Positions 24,478-35,992 of a stretch of DNA of 64,000 nt are shown piece after piece. Below the pieces are notes generated by a model. The model made no database searches, was not told where the DNA came from, and saw nothing but the letters and a program-made list of their open reading frames with translations. Position numbers and translations under genes: made by a program. Source of the DNA: Metellina segmentata. Taxonomy: Eukaryota; Arthropoda; Arachnida; Araneae; Tetragnathidae. The stretch lies in the NCBI GenBank assembly GCA_947359465.1, contig OX375877.1, forward strand, positions 24,501,235 through 24,565,234, in the 5' to 3' direction. Within the stretch, counting starts at the first letter, position 1. Each line of letters opens with the position of its first letter.

Positions 24478-24745
24478 CAGCGGCCCGTTGGCGGCTGTAC
24501 TGGATCTATCCCAAAACAAAAGATCCGAGGAAACACCGTGTAAGTTGGAAACATGGTCAGATGACGAGGTCACGTCTGAGCTGGTTTCCCTCTCTCCTAA
24601 CTTCCACACTACGTCAAAATGACCACATTTGAGGCCATGACAGTTTCAATGTGTACCAGCCTCCTTCGTGTACATTAATCTTCGGTTGGATTTAAACTCA
24701 CAAATCTCCGATTGTTAATCTGTTATTCTTCCAGCCGGCTACTCA
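24478..24745 (-). mobile_element. SINE family A, diverged copy
   Basis: ATGGTCAGATGACGAGGTC, the AACTTCCACAC block and GTGTACCAGCCTCC follow the family A order in reverse. The tRNA-like head near 24,700 is poorly preserved. Confidence 0.55.
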
Positions 24746-25689
24746 TAATAAAACAGATAAATCATTTCCAACAAAGATTAGAAGCAAAACTCAATTTTCT
24801 AGACAGGGGAAAACATAACTTCAAAGTAAAAACTAAAACTATTCGAGCTGAAAAGTAAATGCAGTATACTTAATTCACATTAAATCCAACTAAATAACTT
24901 ATAGATAGATTTTCCATGCTACAAAAGAGTACCCACCATGTTGTACGTCATTTCCGATTCTCTTTTAGATTTTTTACAGCTGGTTAGATTTTATTTGTTA
25001 AAATTGTTTTGTTTAACCAAACAGTATACAAGTAAAACTATATAAATATGTTTTCAATGTATCAACAAAATTTAAGGCAATCTGTCACTTTCATGTTTCC
25101 TATAGTGAACAAGCATTTTATTTACGTTCCGTAGGAGTTTTATCTCGCTCTATATATATTCTTTATATTTTGCCTTTTTTTTATAATTACTCAATAAATC
25201 ACAAATCTATTTCTATAATCGTTTGAAATTATATGGATGGGTTAAAGTTACAGTGGTGTAAGTCACTTTAAAAAAAAGACTTGGATACCGAAAACAGGTA
25301 TAATATTACCCAATTTAACAAAAGATAATTAGTAGACACAGAAACAACAAGAAATAATGTCTTTCAAATATACTTTTATATTTTCTGCAATACACTTTCT
25401 ACTGTTTTCTACTTGATAATTGCTAAAAAATATTGACATTTTTCATAATAACTAATTATAAAAATTTGTGTCAAGAAATGAAACTTACCAAATATTCAGT
25501 AGGGGTTCTGTACGGTCTTTATTGAGCAAAATGGTACAGATTTGGGACCAGGGAAAATCAAGGTAACGAAGCAAAAAAAAACTACTTTGAGCATCTGTGA
25601 ACAGTCACGTAAAAAGTTCCCTCCCCCAGACTGACGACAGGTATTTCTGAAGACTGTGCGACCATCTCGGACACTAATTCCCTTTCTGT
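24746..25689. other. AT-rich interval without gene evidence
   Basis: No termini or domains seen; only chance frames. Confidence 0.3.
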
Positions 25690-26005
25690 ATCTGTTTTCA
25701 TTGCTTTCCACTATATGTTGAGGAGATTAGTGAAGGTAAAATTCCATTCTTCTGTCAAGGCAATTTTCAGGTTCTGTGGAATTCGGGACAGGAGATTTCG
25801 TTAAGTGACCCACCTACCTGGCTACTGGGACCGTCCAAGGTTTCTCTATTGGATTCAAGTCTGGAGAGTAAGCAGGCCATGACATGCGCTCAATATCTTC
25901 ACTTTCCAGTATCTCAGACTCCCAGCTGCTCTTCTTGGGCGAGCATTAGCATTCGTGAACAAAAAGGCCAGACCTATTGCTCCACGGAGAAGGCAAACAT
26001 GACCT
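25690..26005 (-). pseudogene. Tc1 transposase C-terminal relic
   Basis: Minus-strand reading gives a decayed NAxARPRRA block (from DNARPHRA-like ancestry), then EDIERMSWPAYSPDLNPIEK with the third catalytic Glu retained, then degraded C-terminal text. It is a different Tc1 branch from the 7.4-kb and 55.3-kb families. No inverted termini are recognised. Confidence 0.65.
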
Positions 26006-26454
26006 AGAAGAATATCGGTACACTAACACATTGCTGTATCGGAACCTGTGGTAAAGATGTGAGTAGTGTTTAGTAGCAATTGAAAATGTTAACACTTATA
26101 TTGAAAGTCTCGAGCTGAAATTTGGTAAGATATATTGATATATTAATGTTCAAAACACTAACAATAATCTACGAAAAGTAAGAATTATTCCTGCAACTGA
26201 CCCCAAACTACATTTGTTAAAACTCACATATTTTTAATTATATTAAATACAAAACTTTATTTGAGAGGGCTTTATTTTCATCTTTCTTCTGGAAAATGTT
26301 TCAAAAGCCGATACCCGTTTGAATATGAATAGAAACTGCTGAATTTAAAACTGAGTCGCTGAAGTGAAACGCGTTTCAGAGTCTGGTCTGGTAATGACTG
26401 TTGTTTGCCTCTGTGTGGTGAATTAATTAAAACACTGGCATTTACTTCATTTGT

Positions 26455-26570
26455 TCCAGATTAAGGGATGAGGAACAGCCCAGACTGAAAACAAAGAACT
26501 TCGACGGACGACATCGGCATCAATTGCCCCAGGCCCCGAAAGTCTCGATTCGCCGCTGATTGCATTGTTG
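26455..26570 (-). mobile_element. Possible hAT terminus
   Basis: The minus strand begins CAGCGGCGAATCGAGACTTT and continues CGGGGCCTGGGGCAATTG, a GC-rich style of end seen in some hAT elements. It is preceded by CAATGCAAT, but I could not find the matching 8-bp copy or the second terminus. Confidence 0.3.
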
Positions 26571-27468
26571 TTCAATAGCATGTTAGATATATGTAAAATT
26601 ATCTTTTTCTTTCCCATAAAGGGCTCGTATAATGGAAAATTTCAGTATCCCTGAAAGGAATGAGCTGGTTAAAGGATTAAACATGGATCATCCTTGTTGA
26701 ATGTTTATGTTCTTGATAGATCAACCTATTGTGCTCGAAAAGTGTTGAACTTTAACTTTACTTTTCATATCAAATCATATTATGGGTACTTAAGATTTTT
26801 CGTTCCTATTTTTGTATTGCGATGTTTAACAAAACTTAATCTTTTTAAAGATTATGATCTCCTTCAATAGGCATCTGTCTCACTTCACAAAGTTATGAAT
26901 TCTTAAAATTTCATATCTATGTCTTTACATTTACGTATCTATACATTTACGACCTGTATGAAGTTGGTTGGATGTTTCATGTCTTAAGGGCCATACTAGA
27001 GCTAGGTAAACAACATCAAAAGTAATAAGCACACATAAAGTTTTACTGACGCAGAAGACAGTGAAATACACCCAGGGAGTAATTAAACTTTCAGGTTGCG
27101 ACAGCTTACAACAGGTTGCTTGTGCAGTGGGCTAACCCACTAAGTCATGGTGGCTTTGTGTGAAAATCGGAACTCAATGTTTCAAATTTTTGTAAATCAT
27201 ATTCAGTTATACTTTAATGTCCAACACAAATCTATCAATGTATGGTGTTTGAGTTTACAAGCCAAATATTTTTAAATAGTCATAGCAGCTCTCCAAGTTT
27301 ACAGATGCCTTGGCCATATATGTTTTAAAATAAATATCTTTATAACTAATTAAGATATAAGATAATATTGAACATGATATAAATTTTACGCAAAATAATA
27401 TTTCAAGTGTAGTTTGAAAAAAAAACTTGTCTGTGAGTTGTGTATTCATTAATTTTAAAATACATTCA

Positions 27469-28253
27469 TTAACCCTTAACTGCTGTGTCACAAACCGTCT
27501 GGTAACTAGTGTGGAGGGGTCTCTCAGACCTCGCTCACTAAAGTGCGGATAAAGTTGATTAATATAATAAATTAATGACACATTCTTAAGATAATTATTA
27601 TTTATACATTTTAAATTTAGATAATTCAATTATTAACATGAAATACATTTTATGTTACTATATAAGTTAAGTAGATTCCATGTCTCTTCAGGCTCAGCTT
27701 ACGGACCTAATTTTGTAGGACGTTTCAAGCCTGGTAGCTGTAAAACTATATTGTGTTTTGGTATTTTTCCGTAGAAATATTCTTGTGAAGACGCACTTGA
27801 AATGTCTTCATCTTCATCTGCCTAAATTTCCGAATCCGTTTCGTGTTCGCTTTCAATAATATAATCCGAAATTTTACTGTTCGAGTACTCTATTTCCGAC
27901 CAATTATCAACAATATCCTGAATTTATTTTTGCGTAAGATACACATGTCATTTCTTAGTAAAGTTTGTTGCCATTTGAGGCTTTCTGCCGAAATTCCCGA
28001 CTCTAAATTAGACGATTTCATTCAACAAGAATGGTAACGCAAATAATGTGAAGGGGTATAATGCAAATAGTGTAAAACACGAAATAGTTGGGGCAGCCAC
28101 ACCAGTCTTGGAATGTGGCTTCTGTTGGACGTAGTAGGAAGGTACTGAATAGGACAGGGACCAATATTCACTGTAAGGGGTGGAAACGTCCTGTCAAAAA
28201 TTATTCGGGGTCTCTGAGACCCATGACAGTCGTGCTTGACTGTTATGTTTAGT
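27469..28253 (-). mobile_element. piggyBac element, internally deleted
   Basis: TTAA (27469-27472) is followed by CCCTTAACTGCTGTGTCAC, and a GGGTCTCTCAGACC block lies just inside. The far end has GGGGTCTCTGAGACCC and an imperfect terminus near 28,250 (CTTGACTGTTATG). On the minus strand about 27,715-27,925 reads QDIVDNWSEIEYSNSKISDY, then an acidic ADEDEDISSASSQEYF, broken by one TAG. This resembles the acidic N-terminal region of piggyBac transposases. The catalytic core is missing. Confidence 0.75.
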
Positions 28254-28572
28254 TTATGCTAACAATCATGTTTATTAATATATCTTCTGACGATATGAGA
28301 TCTTAAAAGAAGCGGGACTTAATAATTTCCTATAGCGAGATTTTCAGCTCTCATTACTCTCATGGTCTTTGATGAGGTTCGATTTCACCCTCCTATAGAT
28401 TGGTTGGTCGCTCTCCTCTACCCCTTGAAATCTCGTTTTCTGCGGTTGCTTTCATCTTCGGTGATCGTTCTGTATTATGAGCATCTGTTCTTTTCATAGA
28501 GAAGATGCAAGTAAACTGATAATTTCTATTGAGAGGAGCTTCAAAAAAGAATGATCAACATGTCGACTAGCA

Positions 28573-28582
28573 GTCACGTGAC
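28573..28582. promoter_or_regulatory. Palindromic E-box GTCACGTGAC
   Basis: A perfect 10-bp palindrome of the type bound by USF/MITF/TFEB-class bHLH-ZIP factors, overlapping TGACGTC. CCAATCA boxes occur at about 28,737, 28,750 and 28,933. There is no adjacent gene, so function is unproven. Confidence 0.2.
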
Positions 28583-28980
28583 GTCTCTGTGAAAAAAGGA
28601 AGTGGTTGGCAGATTTGGCATTTTATCGCCTCGCATGGCGATATAACATTTTATAACAGCGTAGGTGTGTTATTCTGCATTTCTATGGAGTGGTGACAAA
28701 ATTGATGAAATCGTCAGTCTACTACTATTAGATGACCAATCAATGGACCAATCAGATGATCAATCAATTGATGGTCGTCTTCTCCTGTCCGTAGTACTAA
28801 ACAGATGACGGATGTTAGGACAGCTAAGGTGTGTGATGGCGTAATTCATAAGTAGCGAAATCACCAAAGTCTGCCACTATGTACCTCGGATCAATCAAAT
28901 TGAATCAGAGGATTTCTCTTCCATTTCCATGAACCAATCAGATGATGAATGTTCCGTTCCACCCGGCAGTCGAAAATAGT

Positions 28981-29356
28981 TTAACCTTTACAGATTGAAT
29001 TTTGTTACCAGTAAAACATCGCTTGCACCAGCGGTGGATGTTATTCCCATTTTAAGTGACCACTGGCATCGAACACTATTTACGAGCTGTCAGCGACTGA
29101 CCTTCTAGAGAATCCCTTCTTTTGTTCGTAGGCCCCCTAACCTGCCGACCGTGAGGTGTGAACGCTTTGGGGGAAGCAAAAAGCTACCAGGTGATACCTC
29201 TTCTCACGCCAAACGATACTATAAAAGGAAGGCGACTGTCGTAAATGCCACTCACGACCCTATCGCTCAAGTTAGGTATGGAGGCTCAGAGAATCAGGAG
29301 AAAAGCCGTTTCTGGAGAAGATTGAAAAAATCTAAGCGCCGGAGCGTAAAGTTTAA
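28981..29356. mobile_element. piggyBac-type MITE, family P1, copy 2
   Basis: TTAA (28981-28984) precedes CCTTTACAGATTG, and the right terminus GGAGCGTAAAGT runs into TTAA (29353-29356). It shares interior blocks with the 9.1-kb copy, including AGCTGTCAGCGACTGACC and TCTCACGCCAAACGATAC. It is non-coding. Confidence 0.75.
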
Positions 29357-29451
29357 GGGTTATGTTACTACTAGTTTTGGTCACATGATCTTGGGCACAT
29401 AAAAAAGCTCCCTTGTAAATTACTCACCTTATATTTCCTCTGTGGTTCCAT

Positions 29452-29782
29452 TAGTATCGTGGGGTAATTTGGTAATTTTTTAGTTAACGTCGTACTAGAG
29501 CTACACAACGGGCTATTGACGACGGTCCGGAATCAGTCCCTTAAGGGAAAGATTCGAGGACAACACCTCGTAATTTTTAACCACGGTCAGATGACGAAGC
29601 AACACCTGAGCTGGCACCCCACTCTCCAAACTTCCACGCCAACCCAACGTGAGGACTTTCGGCCACGACAGATTTAAGGTGCACCAGCCGTCTCTACACC
29701 ATACGTTTACAAACATCCATGCCCGGACCCGGATTCGAACCAGGAACCTTCCGATCTAGAGGCTAACACCTAGTATCGTGGG
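29452..29782 (-). mobile_element. SINE family A with 12-bp target duplication
   Basis: TAGTATCGTGGG flanks the element on both sides (29452-29463 and 29771-29782). Read on the minus strand, the head near 29,770 gives GTTAGCCTCTAGATCGG and the B box GGTTCCTGGTTCGAATCCGG. The family A body and the tail GTTAACTAAAAAATTACC follow. Duplication length and tail orientation fit LINE-mediated insertion. It is the best-bounded family A copy here. Confidence 0.85.
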
Positions 29783-30037
29783 ATGAAAATAAGTGTGAGA
29801 TCGCATCTGGACACGAGGTGAAACAAAGCCAGCGCTTAGTTGTTTTCTATAAATTTGCAGCTATCCCTCTTAACCGACTAACTGTATCCGCAACTACTTG
29901 CAAATATATAAATGTAACCGTATCTGTTCGACGCAGAAGAGACCACGACTGGATCCGAGTAGGCGTAACTACTCTTGCACGCTATCGCGTTAAGTATTCT
30001 CGTTATGTAGATTATTGTATATTGTCGTGTTTGTTAA

Positions 30038-31462
30038 TACAGGGGTATATATTTTTTTTTAACTGACACTATTCAGAACCACCTGTAGCTCGTTCTAACA
30101 ACCGAAATGGCACCAAACTCGGTATGGAGACTAGTGATGCCAACTCTCAGAAAATAACCGGTTTTTGGTAAATAGGTTTTTATTCATCCGGTTATAACTG
30201 CCCCGGTTTAACAGAGTCAAAAAAAAAAAAAAAAAAAAAAACGATTTTTAAAATAACCGGAAAAAATAACCGATTTTTAAAAACTTCAAGGTGTTTCTAT
30301 TTAGTTGTAAATAAAAAATGCTAAATGTCGTTAAATGTTTGTATTCCCCCCCCCCCCCATCACATAAAAAAATTACCAAAATTCACATAAATTGGAAAAT
30401 AAACCAAATTTTTGTCATGTGTTGCCCAAAGAAGGCTTGGGTTTGTTGAATCGGAACTCTCTGGTATTGCTGAAGGAGGCGAATTTTTCTAATTGATTCA
30501 GGCAATGCGTCAACTCTGCTGGCTTGGGAAACTGCTTGACAAGCAATTGTGGAAAACATATAAAATCGTAATTTGGTTAAGTATTTGGTATAAATCTACT
30601 TTAAATCATCGCTGACCCCTTTGTTTATACATCAACCCGCATAAACTAAACAATGCAAAGTCAGAGAATGAGAACAAGCTATGTCACGGGAGTGGTTGAA
30701 AAGGGATATAAACTATGTGGATCTCTTGAAAAACCATTTGCATCCTATAAAACACAGGCCACAAATATAATTTTCTTGAATTTAATTTTCGTGACGTTTT
30801 TTTTTTTTTTTTTTTTTGTTATTAGTTTTTAAAATAAAAACCGCGGTTATAACCGTGCCATGAAAACACCGAAAAAAACCGGTTAACTGAAACGAAAAAA
30901 CCGACTTATCGGTTTAACCGGACGGTTATTGACATCCCTAATGGAGACTAATAATGACATAAAAGTAGGATTCCGTGAACAAAAAAATTAGTTACTAAAA
31001 TCGCCGATAGGGGTATTTATGGCGCTTTACAAAATAATGTTCTAAACTCACGAAGAGTTGTGAATACATTGCACTGATTAAGATAATACAGCTTCACCAG
31101 AAACGCGCGTTCTGCTAATGTGAGTCGCATATTCACTTGAGCTGGCTAATTCAGCTGAGAATATTTTTCGAGCTGTCTACATGTTTTTATAGCCCAAATT
31201 ACTGGAGCTGTTGTCGCATAGGAAAGCATAAATTTGCATTTTGATTTGATACCAGTGTTTTATGCCAATTATCGGTTTAGTAAGCTACAACAGCGCCATA
31301 AATACCACTATCGTCTATTTTAGGAACTAATTTCTTTTTCATGGGATCCTACTTCCCATGTCATTATTAGTCTTTATACCGAGTTTGGTGCCATTTCGAT
31401 TTTTAGATCGAGCTACAGGTGGCTCTCTGAATAGCGTCAGTTTAAAAAAAAATCATCTTGTA
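30038..31462. mobile_element. Long-inverted-repeat MITE interrupted by a hAT element
   Basis: TA (30038-30039) precedes CAGGGGTATATATTTTTTTT, and the inverted right end starts CAAGATGATTTTTTTTTAAA with TA at 31461-31462. The arms are long: left 30,040-30,131 plus 30,949-31,026, right 31,292-31,460, about 170 bp each, sharing blocks such as CTGTAGCTCG, AATGGCACCAAACTCGGTAT and GGTATTTATGGCGCT. Removing the nested hAT and one duplication copy leaves about 604 bp. The TA junction suggests Tc1/mariner-type mobilisation; the source element is unknown. Confidence 0.75.
30124..30948. mobile_element. hAT element nested in the MITE left arm, TSD ATGGAGAC
   Basis: ATGGAGAC is duplicated exactly (30124-30131 and 30941-30948). 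The ends are TAGTGATGCCAA and, inverted, TAGGGATGTCAATAACCG. AACCGGTTTTTGG-type motifs and poly-A or poly-T tracts lie inside each end. A minus-strand stretch near 30,415-30,560 reads as protein (QAVSQASRVDALPESIRKIR) and may be a piece of the transposase gene. Confidence 0.85.
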
Positions 31463-32054
31463 TAATACAATTATACAATCAGAATTATTATCCACCAAAC
31501 CACGGTATAAATTCAACCTCGTAAAAATTAGATTTGTTTACATTTAAAAAAAAAATGTCTGCCTGCGCGGTTATCTTATGGAAGAACTGTTAAAAACATT
31601 AGTGGTGGTGGAGAGGGAAACACAACTTGTGTTTTATTTGATTTATTTTTTAAATTGCTAGCCAGTTAGGGCGGTCACTGAAATATTTCACTCGAGGTTA
31701 CATTTGGTGTACTGTGAAAAAGAAAAATTCCGCTCATCCTTAAAGTAAAATACGTTTTTCCCCGGAATCCACAAACTGCGAAACTACTGTAGTTAATGAT
31801 TGCCGTTTTCGAATGATCATTCCGTCCTCAAATATTCTGTGTAAGGAATTCTTTCATTCTGTATCCAGGGTTACCAGTTGTAATACTGATTAACTTTCAA
31901 TGAACTATTTTCGTAATCATAATCGGCACTTAATAGTTACAGTTACTTCTTAACTAGATTGTAGATCTTTTCAATGTAATAAATTTAATATTTTCTATTC
32001 TCAGACATTTTTGATAACGATTACTTACTAGCTTCTACATGGATGTAGGTAGTT

Positions 32055-32345
32055 AATAAAATTCTCAATGGAGCAACACAACGGAGGATTGGCGATGGTC
32101 CGTGATCGATTCCGAAAGGAAAGACCCGAAGACAACACCTCGTTATTTTGAACCACGGTAAGATGTTGAGGTCACACTTGAGTAGGCACCCCACTCTCCA
32201 GATTTCCACACACCGCCAACGTGAGGGCATTTGTGGGCAAAACAGCTTTAACGTGCACCAGCCCCCTTTGTACACGACGGTCTTTCGTCGGATTCGAACT
32301 CTCAACCCTCCGGTGGCTAGTCCGTTGCTGCTCTATCCCGGCTAT
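32055..32345 (-). mobile_element. SINE family A-related copy
   Basis: ACACCTCGTTATTTTGAACC, the CACCCCACTCTCCAG block and GTGCACCAGCCCCC follow the family order in reverse. The head (minus strand near 32,330) has GGAGGGTTGAGAGTTCGAAT as a B-box-like element. No duplication was found. Confidence 0.6.
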
Positions 32346-32479
32346 GACGGCTTTGGTTTCTTTTTGGACAGACCTCGTATAACTATTGTGGCTCATTTAT
32401 TTTTAACATTAATTCAGTTGTTAGCATTGCATTTTTAAGATAAGCAATATGTTGGTTTTGATGCATCCTCTTATCTCAA

Positions 32480-32725
32480 CTATAATTGGCGTAGTATTGC
32501 CACAGGCAATGCAGAATTGTACAGAACGTCGAGGTAGACGTCAGCGTTCAAGGTACCAGGTACATAAAGCAATGGACTTAGTACTAACCAGGAAAAATAA
32601 CCCCACACTAATATGGATCCTCCTCCAAATTTCTGCAGCGTCCAATTACTTTTGTCCACATATTGCATTTCACGCCCATCGTCGGTCCATTGCGACATAA
32701 ATTTAACCCCCTTCCAACTCATATT
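32480..32725 (-). pseudogene. Tc1 transposase middle fragment
   Basis: On the minus strand KFGGGSILVWGYFSW, then PLLYVPGTLNADVYLDVL and NSALP match the region between the first and second catalytic Asp of Tc1 transposases, as in the 49.7- and 51.1-kb copies. Both catalytic halves are truncated and no termini are visible. Confidence 0.7.
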
Positions 32726-33119
32726 GGAAATATAAAAATCAACAAGAATTCGCAGACTTGTCAGAAATTCCAAATCAACCGCACCCAGGAAAAGTATCTT
32801 TCAAATGATAACGACAACAAAATAATCTTCCTCACCCCATCGTCCACATACCGCACTTTCAGTTTTAAACCGCACTTTCCAAGTTTTCCTGAAAGTATTT
32901 CCCTCAGCTAATGCAATCCCCAGAACATAATTCCCGTTCGTCTTTTGAATATCAGCCGTTTCGCGTCGCCGACAGAGTTCATATCTCCCTCAGTTTCTAC
33001 CCAACTAGGGGAGGAGATATTAATGAATAACAATGATTAGAGGCCGGTGCCTTCTTTGGCTGCGGGAAAGAATTTTAATTAAAGAGGATGTTTCGTAAGG
33101 AGGCTGGAAACGGTGACAA

Positions 33120-33430
33120 GCCCAGGTAAAAATGGCCTCCCCGTTTCAAAAGAGGGAAATGCATTCGGGCAACTTGCGAGACTTTTCTCACAGCTTGCCT
33201 CTCCCAAGGTTGGCTAACTTTCGACTCTTTAAAACGCGAAAATAGTTTAGAAGTCTAACGAGCAGCTAAGTGCGAAATTGAAGTTCGTGCGCCACTTGGA
33301 TGTCGAAAAGCTAATAAGCGAACGTTTTTAATTAAGGAGGGTGGACTTTAATTAAAACATTGAGATTAAAATTTTAATGACAAGAGAGAGAGAGATGCTT
33401 TCGTCTATTATCATGAATTCAGAGGGTGTT
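33120..33430. repeat. Dispersed repeat D, copy 1
   Basis: Blocks ATTCGGGCAA, CGAAAATAGTTTAGAAG, GAAGTTCGTGC and GCTAATAAGCGA appear in the same order and orientation at 38,235-38,530. It is non-coding and of unknown class. It includes a short GA run near 33,386. Confidence 0.6.
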
Positions 33431-33508
33431 TGCGTTTGCATCATGTGTGTAATGTAAAATGTGCATTAAAAAGAAACATTGAAGTTAATTCTTCAAGTAT
33501 CTAGACGA

Positions 33509-34283
33509 GTATCTTCGGAAATTAATGCCCGTTTTTAAATAAAATACAGACCATTTAAAACTTTTCAACCACAATTTTGATTTTACATTTTCACATCTTA
33601 TATTACTTCTCGGCATTGTCCCCTTGCAAATTTAAACATTTGTCGTATCTTGTGACGAGCTTTTGAATATCAGCGTCATACTCTTCTGCAGGCAGTCCAT
33701 TGAGAAAAGCAGTATCACCCTTAAGCTTTTGTGGTAGTCATTGAACATACGTAACACCCACCTTGCACACATATTTCTGAATTTGAGCTGATCTGTTACC
33801 ACGTCGTAAATGATAGTGCGAGACGCGTGAAAATTTATCATGAATTTCATCCGAAGTCACACGCCGATCGTGTTTGATGAAGTGTAGACAGACTTGACAA
33901 GCTCATCCGTACTAATACTGGGGCGGCCACATCGCTCCTCATCATGAACGTTCTCTCTTCCCACATTAAACTTTCGGCACCAACGAAGCATACGTGAGTC
34001 AATCATCACATTACCATTTCCTGCTTTGATTTCACGATAAATTTCGCATGGTCACACATTTTTTGCGTTTAGAAATCGGATCACAGATCTCACTTCACAT
34101 TTAGCGGCATGGTCGATTTGCTTGGACATTTTGTTCACTCACCAAAACAACAATAGCTGTTATAATACGATGTAGTTCACTAGACAGTTGGCAGACGAGG
34201 CCCTAAAACTGGTAGACCTTGGACGGTGCACCTGCCACTGCCATAGTGGTGCGCATGCTCAAACGGGCATTACTTTCCGAATG
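33509..34283 (-). mobile_element. mariner element with internally deleted transposase
   Basis: The left end TCTTCGGAAATTAATGCCCG (from about 33,511) and the inverted right end TCATTCGGAAAGTAATGCCC (to about 34,283) form matching termini. At about 775 bp it is well short of an intact 1.3-kb mariner. Confidence 0.7.
33603..34129 (-). pseudogene. mariner transposase, N-terminus fused to C-terminal tail
   Basis: The frame opens MSKQIDHAAKCEVRSVIRFL, a typical mariner helix-turn-helix start, with VHDEERCGRPSI as the linker motif. Two stops interrupt it. After about 150 residues the text jumps to the C-terminal tail, DIQKLVTRYDKCLNLQGDNA in a shifted frame, ending at the stop 33603-33605. The catalytic DDD core is deleted, so this copy could only be moved by an enzyme supplied elsewhere. 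Confidence 0.75.
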
Positions 34284-34435
34284 ACGCTCGCACCTCGTCA
34301 GCAAGATATTTTAATTATGACGAGTTTAAGATCTGATCCATTTTATTCTAATGACGAGACACCTTCCCTAATCAAAATTTGGTCAGTTTTGCTAATGATG
34401 AGATATTTTGTCGAGATAACCACCAAGAGGGTTAA
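34284..34435. mobile_element. Palindromic-unit MITE fragment (copy 4)
   Basis: CACCTCGTCAGCAAGATATT, TATGACGAGTTTAAGATCTG and GGTCAGTTTTGCTAATGATG are followed by the terminus ATAACCACCAAGAGGG and TTAA (34432-34435). The left end is lost where it meets the mariner terminus. Confidence 0.5.
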
Positions 34436-34496
34436 GGATTACAGAATTAGTTATTTATTTATTTATGCAGTGCAATCTTGATCATTCGAGATAATG

Positions 34497-35307
34497 TGTA
34501 ACGAAGCCACCTTGGATAGTTAAAAACTCGGACAATACGGACGTAGAAACACTAAACAGACAACACCAAACGCAGAAAACATTTATTGTACAACGCGTTG
34601 CTTGCTACTGAATGATTCCCAAAGCAAAAGTATACGATTAATCAACACACGGATATGTGCTGATGCACATAGCTTTCCGCGACATTCTGCAGATTGGAAA
34701 TGACCTATGGGATTTACGTTTGAGTTTCCTACGCATCCCCACCACTCTGGGTCTACAATGGGCACATAACACCACCAAAAGAACATTAACAAGTCAGCAA
34801 ACCCAATGTAGGTGTAGTCGGCAGGTCAACTGGACGGGAGACTGTTTACAAAACAAGGCAGTAAAAATACCACTGCACGCATCTTCTTCCCCTCAAAAGC
34901 AGCAAGCAGGAAAGAAGGAACCTCTGAACTCCGTCAGGATCACGGGTAAATAGTTTCGGAGTAAATAAAGAAGACCGAGGTCGACTCAATACATCTCAAA
35001 AGAGGCATGGTTTCAAAAGGGAGACTAATGCAGATCCGATCACTCACGACGTCTATCAAATCTCCCGAGAAGTGTGCACGTTGGAAACTCTTCCCAATGA
35101 GACCACTAGGACATGGAGTCCGGAGCAATAACCCAAAATACGACGAAAACAGACGTACCGCCTCCTTTTTACTAACCCTTGTTCTTAATACGACAACACC
35201 AGCACTGTATAGCCAATGCTCCAGGAAGGATCTTGTCATCCTGTGCACTCAATAAAAATGGAAATTATATCTCTAAAACAAATTTTGTGGGGTGTCACGG
35301 CACCACA
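34497..35307 (-). mobile_element. Putative solo LTR
   Basis: On the minus strand the segment begins TGTGGTGCCGTGACACC and ends GGTGGCTTCGTTACA. An AATAAA-type signal (CAATAAATG) stands near the 3' end at about 34,590, followed by a GT-rich stretch, as expected for R/U5. GC content is higher than the flanks. No gag-pol text or primer-binding site adjoins it and no matching target duplication was seen, so the LTR reading rests on termini and the polyA layout only. Confidence 0.4.
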
Positions 35308-35441
35308 GGATTTATATCATAGATGTATTTACTGTGAAAATTTAATAATAAAAGAATCTGGACGTGTAGGTTAGGTAGCTTGTAAACCGTCTTGAAAAGT
35401 CTTGGACGATGTTCTGTTTCGCAACACTTTCTTGTATCATA

Positions 35442-35887
35442 GGCCCGGTGCACACATCCTGTTTTTCAACGTGCGGCGCCGATGCCGCAACGCCAGTGCG
35501 GTCAGAGATACATTAGATCCAATGGTGTAGTTCACACATGCCTCGGGTGACGCTGCGGCGATACACGTCCAACTAGCGTGCAATTGCTACCGCAGTTCCC
35601 CACGGCGCCGCAACTCGCCACACATGCGTCTCCGTTCTGAAGTACCTTGTTTCCATAAATAAATGGAATATAAATAATAATTAATAAATGGTTGTATCCA
35701 GTAACGTCTATTTGTTTCAAAATATACTTTTTTGTACACCAAGTAAGCGAAATTAACACGTTTTCTTCGATAGAATTTTTGTCGCAAATGGCGCGAAATG
35801 AGTACTTGCGTCATTTCACGGCTATGTGTGCATAGTTGGGCTTCGGTGCCGTAGCGGCGCCGCACGTTGAAAAGCCGGATGTGTGCC
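35442..35887. mobile_element. MITE with GGCCCGGTGCACACATCC termini, copy 1
   Basis: The left end is GGCCCGGTGCACACATCC and the inverted right end is GGCACACATCCGGCTTTTCA. Both continue into AACGTGCGGCGCC. Right-half homologues stand at 45.85 kb and 52.44 kb. The end style and nearby TTA suggest a Harbinger-like origin, but a clean duplication is not visible. Confidence 0.65.
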
Positions 35888-35916
35888 TTAAGGAGAATTG
35901 CATACACTCGTTATCG

Positions 35917-35992
35917 AATCTTTATTTAAAGCTTTAAAATAAAGAATCAAAACGAGGGCGATTCTTTATTTTAAAGCTTTAGATAAACAATC
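35917..35992. repeat. Perfect 21-bp-arm hairpin
   Basis: AAAGCTTTAAAATAAAGAATC (35,928-35,948) and its exact inverse (35,960-35,980) are separated by AAAACGAGGGC. Imperfect pairing extends outward. It lies immediately beyond the MITE and may be a tiny element of its own. Confidence 0.7.

Noticed and set aside
26440..26570. Apparent last exon (acceptor TTTGTTCCAG, then LRDEEQPRLKTKNFDGR)
   Set aside because: All reading frames are open because the block is GC-rich, and the reverse strand begins like a hAT terminus (CAGCGGCGAATCGAG), which explains it better.
34657..35255. Overlapping frames of about 100 codons on both strands
   Set aside because: They lie in the GC-richer putative LTR and show no gag, pol or other motif.
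35643..35907. 106-codon minus-strand frame as a gene
   Set aside because: It is a translation of the MITE body and its repeated terminus, shared with other copies.
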